44,414 nucleotides of DNA from an uncultured Nitrospina sp. Its GTDB lineage: Bacteria > Nitrospinota > Nitrospinia > Nitrospinales > VA-1. Position 1 is the first letter of the stretch; each line of letters opens with the position of its first letter. This document shows, in pieces, positions 25,698 through 33,818 of this stretch. Under the pieces are notes generated by a model. It ran no database searches. It was not told where the DNA came from and saw only the letters and a list, made by a program, of their open reading frames with translations. The stretch spans positions 1 to 44,414 of the forward strand of contig CAJWQP010000010.1 in the NCBI GenBank assembly GCA_913045445.1, given 5' to 3'. Made by a program: the position numbers and the translations under genes.

Positions 25698-27497
25698 TCA
25701 CGCGGTTTGTTCCATCGTGCGGGCCATATTTGAAATTTCCTCTCGACCATACCGATCCAGATAAAGCAGGAAATGTTCACGCGAAAGATAGTTCCATATA
25801 TTACGCGATGGGAAATATGCTTCGATGATTTTTTCGAACGTTTCATATTTTTCCATGACTTCATCTTTCGTCATTCCCTGACTTATTTCATAATCGAAAA
25901 CGATCGCCATGTCCCGGTCGGGGTCGTGCAGAATCCGGTCGATTTTAAATTTCGCCGGGTTGTGATAGATCGCGGAATCTTTTTCTAAAGTAAAGACCGA
26001 TTGGCCTACCGAGTGAATGGTTCCATCGCCCAGTTCACTGTGTTGCACTGTGAAGTCGATGGTTTCCTGGGCTTCGTGTTTTTCTTCCGTCGGGAACCCG
26101 AAGAACAGGTAGAGATGATTCCATATCCCCGCGAGCGAACTGTTTTCCAGAACTCTTTTTTCCGTTGCCTGGTCACACCCTTTTTCGATGATGGAGAGTA
26201 CCCTGTCGTTGGCGCTTTCCAGTCCGAAAAACAACATCAGAAATCCGGCCTGATACATGTCCTTGAACAGGTCAACCGTTTCCACTGAATCCGATTCAAA
26301 CTTCAGCATCCCCAACGCGCGCATTTCAACTCCCTGCGACAGGATGGCTTTCGACATACGGTCGAAAGCGTTTGGCGAAATCGCTTCATCTGAAAATGTA
26401 AAGTATTTTGTTTTGTATTTTTTGCCAAGAGCGTTGAGGTCTTCTGCGACCTTCGACTCGTTTTCCTTGCGGTAATGCGAATCGTATATGAAGCTGTGCG
26501 TGCAGAAGGTACATTTGCCCCAGTAACAGCTTCTGCTCGCCATGTAGGGCAGAACCGGGTAGGGCATCAGGTATTTATCCAAAGGCAGGTCATCAAAATT
26601 TGGACACGCCAGTTTGTCGTAGGAAAGCGCTTTGGCGCCCGGATTACGCACGATCTCTCTATTGTTGAGATGGATCAGATTCGACACCGTGTCCAGTGGC
26701 TCGTCATTTCCGAGACTTTTTATCAACTGATCCAGAGGGAGTTCCCCTTCGAACAGGATGATGCTGTGAAACATTTCTTCGAACAGCGCTTTTTTGTCTT
26801 GCAGAATATCCTGATGCCTTGCGAAAACACTTCCTCCGATGACAATATGAAGATGTGGGTAACGCCGCCTAAGAATCCGCGCCAGAGTCAGGCCGGGAAT
26901 TACCTGACCGACATGAATGATGGAAATACCCACCAGGCCGTAGCCATTCCAATCCGCTTTCGATAGCAGATCGCTTTCGTACATTTCCAGAAACGGGTTT
27001 CGCTCTGAATCCTGCGTGGCAGAGAGAATGCCATGAAGGTTTTCTTCTGGAGTGTCCCGCATGAAGAAAGACTCTAGATCAATTTTGCTAGGGTAATGCG
27101 CGAAGGAGATCAGTTGCATTGCAACTTTCAACGTAGTGTAGGCATTTTTGTATTCGCCGAATTGGAAAAAACGTTCCTCGTCGCGCAACACTTCCTTGGC
27201 GTCGTGGATCCCCGACAGAATGGTTTCCAGGTAGTTCGTGTCCTCAACGATTTGTCGGTGGATGGGTTCCACTTCGAGGTCTTCCAGGGACTTGGCAGGC
27301 TTGGCCAGTCGTGAGCGGATTTTATCAACGCAACGCTCGAGATAGTTGCAGGACAGCATCAAGTCATAACTTTCGACATTGAAGTCGAACTGATCCACCA
27401 CATGTCCCTGAGCCTCAAGGTAGGCCTTGAGCGTTGGCAACGCGAGGTAAGGTTGACTTGGATACCATTGCGGTGGAAAAACTAGTGCCGTTTTCAT
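25698..27497 (-). CDS. B12-binding-type radical SAM protein
   Basis: 599 residues. The N-terminal ~260 residues have the layout of a cobalamin-binding Rossmann domain (KTALVFPPQWYPSQPYLALP, YGLVGISIIHVGQVIPGLTL, PHLHIVIGGSVFARH). The radical-SAM domain starts with SRSCYWGKCTFCTHSF, that is C-x4-C-x2-C rather than C-x3-C-x2-C; this CYWGxC form occurs in some B12-dependent radical SAM families, including RiPP maturases. TKYFTFSDEAIS and FFGLESANDRVL follow as expected. Such enzymes methylate or rearrange unactivated carbons. Substrate unknown. First gene of a four-gene minus-strand run. Confidence 0.8.
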   Translation of the reverse strand: MKTALVFPPQWYPSQPYLALPTLKAYLEAQGHVVDQFDFNVESYDLMLSCNYLERCVDKIRSRLAKPAKSLEDLEVEPIHRQIVEDTNYLETILSGIHDAKEVLRDEERFFQFGEYKNAYTTLKVAMQLISFAHYPSKIDLESFFMRDTPEENLHGILSATQDSERNPFLEMYESDLLSKADWNGYGLVGISIIHVGQVIPGLTLARILRRRYPHLHIVIGGSVFARHQDILQDKKALFEEMFHSIILFEGELPLDQLIKSLGNDEPLDTVSNLIHLNNREIVRNPGAKALSYDKLACPNFDDLPLDKYLMPYPVLPYMASRSCYWGKCTFCTHSFIYDSHYRKENESKVAEDLNALGKKYKTKYFTFSDEAISPNAFDRMSKAILSQGVEMRALGMLKFESDSVETVDLFKDMYQAGFLMLFFGLESANDRVLSIIEKGCDQATEKRVLENSSLAGIWNHLYLFFGFPTEEKHEAQETIDFTVQHSELGDGTIHSVGQSVFTLEKDSAIYHNPAKFKIDRILHDPDRDMAIVFDYEISQGMTKDEVMEKYETFEKIIEAYFPSRNIWNYLSREHFLLYLDRYGREEISNMARTMEQTA

Positions 27498-27580
27498 GGC
27501 TTGAGCTCGTTCCTGCGAGTTAAAAGATTCTTAAGTTTCAAGGTATTAGAAGAGGATATACCGCGATATATATCCTGTCA

Positions 27581-27901
27581 ATGATTCCTCTTTATGAGGT
27601 GGTGGACCATATCGCAGGAGAGCCAGGTATCCAGTTCAATATGAGTCCACAGATAGGTGACGTGCAGGTCAGCGCGAGCATCCGGAGTAACGACTGGCAG
27701 GAGGCAGTGAGCAAACTGACTAAAAGTTACAGCCGAGCGGGAGTTTCCGTGTGGGAGCGCATAAAAACCTGCATCCCCTTGCAAATAAAGAGGTGTCCTG
27801 GTACTGTCTGCGGGCTCCAGTTCCCCTTGACACTTCAGGGTGAAATGTCTATACTCGTCGTTTATCCCCAAATATGTTGTAAATCATTGACTTATAATTA
27901 A
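27581..27901 (+). pseudogene. Fragment resembling a secretin/TonB short N-terminal (STN) domain
   Basis: A 106-codon frame whose first ~55 residues (IPLYEVVDHIAGEPGIQFNM, then VSASIRSNDWQEAVSKL) follow the STN pattern: P-L-x-x-V-x-x-x-I-A, G-I-x-F, V-S, W-x-x-A-x-x-x-L. The rest does not look like protein and runs through the promoter of the next gene. No signal peptide or ribosome site. Probably a leftover of a secretin- or TonB-receptor-related gene. Could also be chance. Confidence 0.3.
27827..27855 (+). promoter_or_regulatory. Strong sigma-70 promoter
   Basis: TTGACA (27827-27832), 17-base spacer, TATACT (27850-27855). It points at the gene starting at 27935, predicting a leader of about 73 nt. 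Confidence 0.75.
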
Positions 27902-27934
27902 TGTCCATCACCGTTTTTTCGAGGAGACAGTCCT

Positions 27935-28531
27935 TTGAGTGACCAGGAAACCACCACAGACCAAGAAGAGAATAAAGACACTGAAGAAAAAGAAACTGAT
28001 TCCCTAGCCGACCTTCAGGAGCTTGAAAAAATTAAGAAGGAGTTAATGGCGGAAAAGGAGAAAGCGGCCAAGGAGCTGGCTGAAGGTGAAGGCGATGATG
28101 AAGATCTTCGTGAAGTTGACTACCTTCAAAAGCTGATCACTCTCTCTGTAAAGTTTGATCATCATGTCGGAATGTTTCTCATGCCCGCATACATTGATTG
28201 CGGGTTGAAGTATGACCACAGGCTGGCCGAGAGTTATATGACCCAGATCAATACGATCGAAGCGTTTCTGCGCCTTCTGGAAAAGGTGGACGGGGTGACT
28301 CGTGAGCAGGTGACCAAGGATTGTATTTTGAAGCTGAGGAATATTCTTCAGTTGATTCATAAGAACCTCATCAAGCCTTTGTACAAGGAAGTTGAGCTTA
28401 TGAAGAAGAAGCCTAAGTCGGAAAGTCTGGATAATTTCAAAAATAACTGGAACGAGCGGCTGGGCGAATTGCAAAAGGCTTGTGATTTTGAGTATCAGGT
28501 TCTTGATGTCAAAGCGTTCCTTGTCAAGTAA
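27935..28531 (+). CDS. Acidic helical cytoplasmic protein of unknown function
   Basis: 198 residues from a TTG start with an AGGAG site seven bases before it. No signal peptide. Residues 1-65 are a charged, mostly acidic tail with coiled-coil character (LQELEKIKKELMAEKEKAAK). The remainder is predicted all-helical with four amphipathic helices (for example LQKLITLSVKFDHHVGMFLM). The acidic tail resembles those of the NHL, TPR and DUF1566 proteins nearby. Not recognised as a known family. It has its own strong promoter and a terminator-like hairpin 125 bases after the stop. Confidence 0.7.
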   Translation: MSDQETTTDQEENKDTEEKETDSLADLQELEKIKKELMAEKEKAAKELAEGEGDDEDLREVDYLQKLITLSVKFDHHVGMFLMPAYIDCGLKYDHRLAESYMTQINTIEAFLRLLEKVDGVTREQVTKDCILKLRNILQLIHKNLIKPLYKEVELMKKKPKSESLDNFKNNWNERLGELQKACDFEYQVLDVKAFLVK

Positions 28532-28656
28532 GGTTATTTTTGCCTTATTAGATTTTCCTCAGGGACGGTGCCTGTTGAGCCAGAGCTTTTTGATCACAGG
28601 TAGGGGAAGGCGGTTATATTCTAATTTAAGAATCCCATTCAGGGATAAAGCGAAGA

Positions 28657-28677
28657 GCCCCGCTTGCGGGGCCTTTT
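28657..28677 (+). terminator. Rho-independent terminator
   Basis: GCCCCGC (28657-28663) and GCGGGGC (28666-28672) with a very tight loop, then CTTTT. Lies between the helical protein and NHL protein genes. Confidence 0.6.
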
Positions 28678-28727
28678 CAGTTTTGGCCCCTTTTTAAAGG
28701 GTCCTTTATATGTTTGGAGACTTTTGA

Positions 28728-29735
28728 ATGTCACAAGAAAACGATCAGGAAAATTCGGATAAAAATACAAAGGGTGAGTCTGCTTTGGACGCGGCCTACC
28801 GGGAAGCCAGTCTGGAGGAGATCCCACAGGAGATTGATCATAGCAAGCTGTATGTGTGGATAGCCGATGCGGGCAATGATCGCATTCAAAAGTTCGATGG
28901 TAATGGGAAATTTATTTCCCAGTTTGGCAGTTCGGGAGGGACGCGACCGCCATACAATCCGGGAGAATTTAAAACACCTAGCGGGGTTACGATTGATTCG
29001 GAAAGAAATATCTGGGTCATTGATTCGGGGTGTCACCGGGTTCAAAAATTCGATGAAGATGGGGATTTTCTGCTGGAGCTTGGAACGGAGGGCTGGGGAC
29101 AGGACAAGTTTTATTTCCCGGAATGTATCGTTGCAGAATCTATGGGAACAGTTCTGGTGGCGGATACCTCGAACCACTGCATCAAACGATATGATGATGA
29201 GGGAGAATTTCTACTTGGCTTTGGTTATCCCGGTAACTTTGATGGCTTTTTGAAGTTTCCTACAGGCATGGCTCTGGATAAGGAAGGAAATATCTACATT
29301 GCCGACAGGGACAATCAGCGGATACAAATTTTTAATGAAGATGGACAGTTTGTGTCCAAGTTTGGAGAATATGGATTCGAGGAGGGAAGGTTGAACTTCC
29401 CAAATGGAATTGCGGTGCGGGACGACGGCTCCATTATCATTTCTGAAAAGAGTCAAAACCGTTTACAGGTATTTGATCGCGATGGCAACCCTCAACAGAC
29501 CATTGGTGAAATGGGAAAAAGAGACGGACAATTTAATTGTCCCTCATCGCTAGCTCTGGACCCTTATGGCTACTTGTTTGTGGTGGACACGATCAATCAG
29601 CGCATTCAAAAGTTTGATCCGGATCTTAATTTTGTCGCCAAGTGGGGTGTGATTGGAAAAGAACCGGGGCAATTTCAGGATCCCGCGGGAATTGGTCTCT
29701 CCTGGGAACCGGACTGGGCACCGACAGAAGATTAG
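28728..29735 (+). CDS. Cytoplasmic NHL-repeat beta-propeller protein
   Basis: 335 residues without a signal peptide. After an acidic N-terminal tail of about 40 residues there are six NHL blades: ADAGNDRIQKFDGNGKFI, DSGCHRVQKFDEDGDFL, DTSNHCIKRYDDEGEFL, DRDNQRIQIFNEDGQFV, EKSQNRLQVFDRDGNPQ and DTINQRIQKFDPDLNFV. These match classical NHL consensus better than the propeller at 19576, so the two are distant relatives. Likely a protein- or RNA-binding scaffold. It is followed on the same strand by DUF1566, TPR and LRR genes at short distances (about 40-65 bases), suggesting one transcript. Confidence 0.85.
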   Translation: MSQENDQENSDKNTKGESALDAAYREASLEEIPQEIDHSKLYVWIADAGNDRIQKFDGNGKFISQFGSSGGTRPPYNPGEFKTPSGVTIDSERNIWVIDSGCHRVQKFDEDGDFLLELGTEGWGQDKFYFPECIVAESMGTVLVADTSNHCIKRYDDEGEFLLGFGYPGNFDGFLKFPTGMALDKEGNIYIADRDNQRIQIFNEDGQFVSKFGEYGFEEGRLNFPNGIAVRDDGSIIISEKSQNRLQVFDRDGNPQQTIGEMGKRDGQFNCPSSLALDPYGYLFVVDTINQRIQKFDPDLNFVAKWGVIGKEPGQFQDPAGIGLSWEPDWAPTED

Positions 29736-29800
29736 TTATCGGATTCAGAATTCAATTAAGCCTACTGGCAATTTTAAAGATCCGGCCTACGAAGGAAAGT

Positions 29801-30439
29801 ATGAAATATAGTAAACCGCATTGCCCCCGGTTGTTATGGGTATTTGTAATGTTTGTCGGTGTTGTTCTTTGCGCGGGGCAAACGGTGCTGGCGGATGAAA
29901 TGTCGGCTCCGGGAGGCGATTCTTTGTTTGAGAATCAAATCCGCTCAATGACTGCCGAGAAACCTGAATTGAAACCCTCGGGCGACCTGCGTTATAAAAA
30001 TAATCAGGACGAAACGGTCACCGATCTGGACCACGGGTTGATGTGGAAGTTACAGGATTCCTATCAGGAAAAAAAGGAATGGATCAATTGGGAGGCGGCT
30101 CACGGTTACGTCAAGGAAATTAATGAGAAGAAGTTTGCCGGATACAGTGATTGGAGACTCCCGACTCGTAAAGAGTTACTATCTTTGTATGAAGAGGATA
30201 AAACTATTCCCTGGTTTTATTATTGGACGACTAACGAAGTGCATATGGATCCGATTTTTGGATACACTAGTTGTTGTTTCTGGACCAGCGAACAGCTTAA
30301 GGATAAATATGCGTGGCATGTGAACTTCATTCGCGGGAAAGCTTATCCCAGTATAAAAGGAGGGACGAGCTTGTCCCTTTCGGCAATCCGCCTGGTGAGA
30401 GACGCCGGGGCGGGCATAGAAGCCAAGGCAGGTGAGTGA
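29801..30439 (+). CDS. Secreted DUF1566 (Lcl C-terminal domain) protein
   Basis: 212 residues from the ATG at 29801 with an AAGGAAAG site. It is the only member of the local DUF1566 group with a signal peptide (about 1-32, ending Val-Leu-Ala). The domain shows the hallmarks DLDHGLMWKLQDSYQ, EWINWEAAHGYVKEINEKKF, AGYSDWRLPTRKELL, FWTSEQ and a final AIRLVRD. DUF1566 is the C-terminal domain of the Legionella collagen-like adhesin Lcl and has a C-type-lectin-like fold. The variant sits in the NHL-TPR-LRR gene run. Ligand unknown. Confidence 0.85.
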   Translation: MKYSKPHCPRLLWVFVMFVGVVLCAGQTVLADEMSAPGGDSLFENQIRSMTAEKPELKPSGDLRYKNNQDETVTDLDHGLMWKLQDSYQEKKEWINWEAAHGYVKEINEKKFAGYSDWRLPTRKELLSLYEEDKTIPWFYYWTTNEVHMDPIFGYTSCCFWTSEQLKDKYAWHVNFIRGKAYPSIKGGTSLSLSAIRLVRDAGAGIEAKAGE

Positions 30440-30493
30440 GGCGATTGCTCAGAAGTCGCAAGGTGTTTTTGTTTTCAGATTCGGAGATATTTC

Positions 30494-31408
30494 ATGGAAG
30501 AGGACAATAAAGACCAATCCTGGAAAGATAGAACGGGAAGGAAATATCAATCCTACGGTGCCGAGCAAAGGTTAGAACGCGAAAAGGCAGACCAGCAAGA
30601 GGAAGAGAACGATGCCGAATCATCGGCGGCCCCGGGAGAACAGCCGTCTGGAGATGGTGAGGCAGGGCAGGAAACACCTGATCTTCAAGATGGACTCGAT
30701 ACGGCAGAAGTCGAAGCGGACGAGGTTGAAGGTGAGGAGGCCGAGTTCGATCTCGAAGCCCAGATCGCAGAGTTTCGTTTGCAGATTGAAGAAGATCCTG
30801 ACAACTGTGTTCATCATTACAATCTGGGGGAAGCTCTGGCAGAGTTGGGTTATGACGAAGACGCCAAAGCCGAATTTGAAATTGCGCTGGAGTTGGATAA
30901 GGATGGGGCGTTCGGTGCCATCATACATTTTGGTTTGGGGAGTTTGTGTTATCACCAGTTAATTGCCGGGCTTCAGGGAACCATTGTTCGCAGTTCCGTG
31001 GGCCTTCATTCTCAGCACAAACCGGGGGCGCAAATTGTAGAGGTGAATGAGGACGACTACAGGGTTCCTCTCAGGGAGTTTGAGGCGGCAATCAAGATGC
31101 TGGACAGTTTACAGGCAGATGAAGAGATCGTTGAATACGTAAAAGATAATGCCCCAAAGCAAATCGCGGATATTTACTACAAATGGGCTTCTGACTTGAT
31201 CGATAAATCCCGTCAGATTGAAGTCTATGGCGATGAGATCAAGGACGTTAAAGAAAGTCTGCAATATCTCAAAAAAACAATTGAGATCAACCCCAACCAT
31301 TCGCAAGCTCAGCTCATGGTCAAGTATGCTCGAAAAATGTTGCAGGAAGGTTGGGATATCTATGATGAATGCGGTTTTGTTGCGAAAGAAATTCCAGGCA
31401 CGGGTTGA
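30494..31408 (+). CDS. Acidic TPR protein
   Basis: 304 residues with a GGAG site. The first ~95 residues are a charged, glutamate-rich, low-complexity tail. A TPR region follows (about 105-165: CVHHYNLGEALAELGYDEDA), then a helical region and a final TPR-like pair (ESLQYLKKTIEINPNHSQAQ). No signal peptide. Same acidic-tail-plus-interaction-domain layout as other proteins in the locus. Probably an adaptor. Co-directional with the DUF1566 gene before and the LRR gene after it. Confidence 0.8.
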   Translation: MEEDNKDQSWKDRTGRKYQSYGAEQRLEREKADQQEEENDAESSAAPGEQPSGDGEAGQETPDLQDGLDTAEVEADEVEGEEAEFDLEAQIAEFRLQIEEDPDNCVHHYNLGEALAELGYDEDAKAEFEIALELDKDGAFGAIIHFGLGSLCYHQLIAGLQGTIVRSSVGLHSQHKPGAQIVEVNEDDYRVPLREFEAAIKMLDSLQADEEIVEYVKDNAPKQIADIYYKWASDLIDKSRQIEVYGDEIKDVKESLQYLKKTIEINPNHSQAQLMVKYARKMLQEGWDIYDECGFVAKEIPGTG

Positions 31409-31446
31409 TTGTTGATTGAGGACTATAGATTTATTCAGGAGAGATT

Positions 31447-31845
31447 ATGTCGGATAGGTTAGATGAATTAATTCGCGACAGGTTGAGTCCCGATGGCCAG
31501 GTGTTGAATCTCAAGGCTCAGTTCATCCGTGAGGTGGGTGCCAAGGCACTCGCGCAGAAAGAAGAGCTAAGAAATCTCAGATCTCTGGACCTGACGCAAA
31601 ATGATATTGGCGATGAAGGAGTCAAGGCCATTGCGGAGTCAGAGATTTTTTCCAACTTGCGGTCGCTTAACCTGAAGTCTAATCGCATAGGTGATGAAGG
31701 TGCGGAATACCTGGCCAACTCCAAAACTTTGAAAAAATTACGTAGCATGCAATTGGTCGTGAACGACCTCAGCGAGGAGGGTGAAAAGATTCTTCGCAAC
31801 TCCACAGCACTGGTAAGCCTCAGCTCGTTAAAGTTCAGAGTCTGA
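31447..31845 (+). CDS. Small leucine-rich-repeat protein, ribonuclease-inhibitor type
   Basis: 132 residues with AGGAG before the ATG. Residues ~35-125 contain three to four repeats of the ribonuclease-inhibitor kind: LRSLDLTQNDIGDEGVKAIA, LRSLNLKSNRIGDEGAEYLA, LRSMQLVVNDLSEEGEKILR. No signal peptide. A cytoplasmic protein-binding module. Its 3' end overlaps the convergent trmB-repeat gene by 18 bases. Confidence 0.82.
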   Translation: MSDRLDELIRDRLSPDGQVLNLKAQFIREVGAKALAQKEELRNLRSLDLTQNDIGDEGVKAIAESEIFSNLRSLNLKSNRIGDEGAEYLANSKTLKKLRSMQLVVNDLSEEGEKILRNSTALVSLSSLKFRV

Positions 31846-33606
31846 CCCCAGTTTTTCACGCATGCTGTTTTTCAGGCGGCTGATGTCTGAAGGATCTTTC
31901 GCCTTGTTTTCTGCTTTCCGGTAAACCCTCTTCGCCCATTCCAGATTCCCAATGTTTCCACACAGGCACTCGGCCAGCCAACGGAACTCATAAAAAGTTT
32001 TCGCTTTTTCTTCTGCTTTCTGATAAATCTTTTTGGCCCATTCCAGGTCCCCAATGTTTTCACACAGGCTATCGGCGAGGTTTCTGAGGTCACCGCTGTT
32101 TCCTGTCTCGGCTTGCGCCTCGGCTTCTTTGTATAGTTTTACAGCCCATTCCTTGTTGCCCGGATTTTTGCACAGGCTCTCGGCAAGACCACAGAAGTCA
32201 TTACTGTCTTTTGCCAGGTTTTCTGCTTTGCTGTAAACTTTTCTGGTCCACTCCAGGTCGCCAAGTTTATCGCAAAGGCATTCGACCAGACTATGGAGGT
32301 CACTGCTGTCTTCCGCTTTGTCCTCAGCCTTCTTATAAACCCTTGCCGCCCATTTCTTATCGCCAAGCCTCTTAAGTATGCTGTCGGCGAGTTCGAGAAA
32401 CTCTGCGTGCTCTTGTGCTTCGCTCTCGGCTTTTTCGTAAATTCGCAGTGCCCATTTCCTGTCACCAAATGTTTCGGCAACACTGTCGGCAAGATCACAC
32501 AGTTCACGAATATTTCCCGGCGTGTTTTCTGCTTTTTTAAATAATTTCCTCGTCCATTCTCTATTACTGAGTGTTTCTGAAATGCTGTAGGCAAGCCAAT
32601 TGAGGTCCAGACTGGTTTCCGCTTTCTCCTCTGCTTTCTGATAAATTTCCCCGGCCCAGATTTTATCGCTGAGCGCCTCGGAGACACTGTACGCAAGCCA
32701 GTTAAAGTCCAGACTGTCTTGCGCCTTCTCCTCTGTTTTCCGGTAGACCTTTCTGGCCCATTCTTTATCTCCTGCCTCCGCCAGGTTGTCGGCAACTTGT
32801 TTGAGGTCACAGGCATCCTTCGCCTGAGCTTCAGCATTTTTGAATTTTTCAATCAGGATATCATCGTTACTTTTGGCTTCCCCCGCCAACCGTTCAGGCG
32901 CATGAGTTTCTTCTTTTTTCACAGGTTCTTTGTTGTGGAGTTTTCCGGCCAGGCTGTCTGGTCCCGCAACGACCCTGCGGAAATATGCGAGGTAATGGAT
33001 TTTATCCCCTGCATAGATGAAACTTTTTTCATACTTAGTTTTGGGCAGGTTGTCGCGGTCTCCGTGAAAACCGGACACCCGATTCATATTTTGGAATAAG
33101 GCATCAGCATTAAAATATTCGAGTATTTCATGGGCATAGGGTGCGCTGTCGGTAGCCAGGTAAACGCGACCTTCAGGAGCCAGCTTCCGGGCTAGCAAAT
33201 TTACAAATCCGGGTTTAATAAGTCTTCGTTTTAAATGTCTCTTTCTGGGCCAGGGGTCGGGAAAATTTATAAAGATGGTGTCCAGTTCTCCATCACGGAA
33301 TAGAAGCGGAATTTTTTTTCTGACATCTCCGTGCGCAACGCGAATATTTTTCAGTTGGAGTTGTTTAATTCGGGCGAGTAGCTTTAGAATTCCCTCTTGG
33401 GAAAAATCTATCCCGATAAAATGGCTGTCAGGTTCCCTGACAGCCATTTCAATGAGGAAGTCGCCCATTCCAAAGCCAATTTCCAGTTTTATGGGCTGGT
33501 TGTTGCCGAACAGGCTTTGCCAGTCCGGGCGTTCAGTTGTATCAATAAAACAGGGGTCTTCCGTAGAGAAGCTGGCGGAAGTGGGTCTTGCTGTCAGTAG
33601 GCCCAT
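31828..33606 (-). CDS. trmB: TrmB tRNA (guanine-N7) methyltransferase fused to a TPR-like repeat array
   Basis: 592 residues. The N-terminal ~215 residues are a complete TrmB: EIGFGMGDFLIEMA (SAM motif), FIGIDFSQEGILK, FINFPDPWPRKRHLKRRLIK and ATDSAPYAHEIL. TrmB makes m7G46 in tRNA and is usually about 210-240 residues with no extension. Here a short linker is followed by nine near-regular units of 34 residues (one of 36) with the core E-W-A-x-K-x-Y-x-K-A-E-x-K-A, plus a partial tenth. The period fits a TPR-like helical solenoid. A GGGAG site supports the start. The tail may tether the enzyme or its tRNA to other proteins of the locus. Confidence 0.88.
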   Translation of the reverse strand: MGLLTARPTSASFSTEDPCFIDTTERPDWQSLFGNNQPIKLEIGFGMGDFLIEMAVREPDSHFIGIDFSQEGILKLLARIKQLQLKNIRVAHGDVRKKIPLLFRDGELDTIFINFPDPWPRKRHLKRRLIKPGFVNLLARKLAPEGRVYLATDSAPYAHEILEYFNADALFQNMNRVSGFHGDRDNLPKTKYEKSFIYAGDKIHYLAYFRRVVAGPDSLAGKLHNKEPVKKEETHAPERLAGEAKSNDDILIEKFKNAEAQAKDACDLKQVADNLAEAGDKEWARKVYRKTEEKAQDSLDFNWLAYSVSEALSDKIWAGEIYQKAEEKAETSLDLNWLAYSISETLSNREWTRKLFKKAENTPGNIRELCDLADSVAETFGDRKWALRIYEKAESEAQEHAEFLELADSILKRLGDKKWAARVYKKAEDKAEDSSDLHSLVECLCDKLGDLEWTRKVYSKAENLAKDSNDFCGLAESLCKNPGNKEWAVKLYKEAEAQAETGNSGDLRNLADSLCENIGDLEWAKKIYQKAEEKAKTFYEFRWLAECLCGNIGNLEWAKRVYRKAENKAKDPSDISRLKNSMREKLGSDSEL

Positions 33607-33818
33607 ATCATATCTCCCATGTTCAAACAGACCTCTCCCGGTTTTTAATGTTCATTTAGATTAATTTGTCCGTGCATTATTATAGACGGGACAATTTTTT
33701 TTTAAATGAGAAATGTGAGATATAATGGTTCAAATATCCAAATTTGATTGTTTGATCATTAAGGTGGGCGGGTATTTATCGGTTGGTATTGTCGTTCGTT
33801 ATTTTTTTTGAGGAATCC

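Noticed and set aside
29642-29800. Upstream extension of the DUF1566 gene frame to 29642
   Set aside because: It overlaps the NHL protein gene and delays the signal peptide; the ATG at 29801 has a ribosome site and gives a proper signal peptide.
33668-33705. TTGTCC/GGACAA hairpin with a run of nine T as a terminator
   Set aside because: No gene ends upstream on the plus strand; the nearest gene starts there on the minus strand, so its role is unclear.
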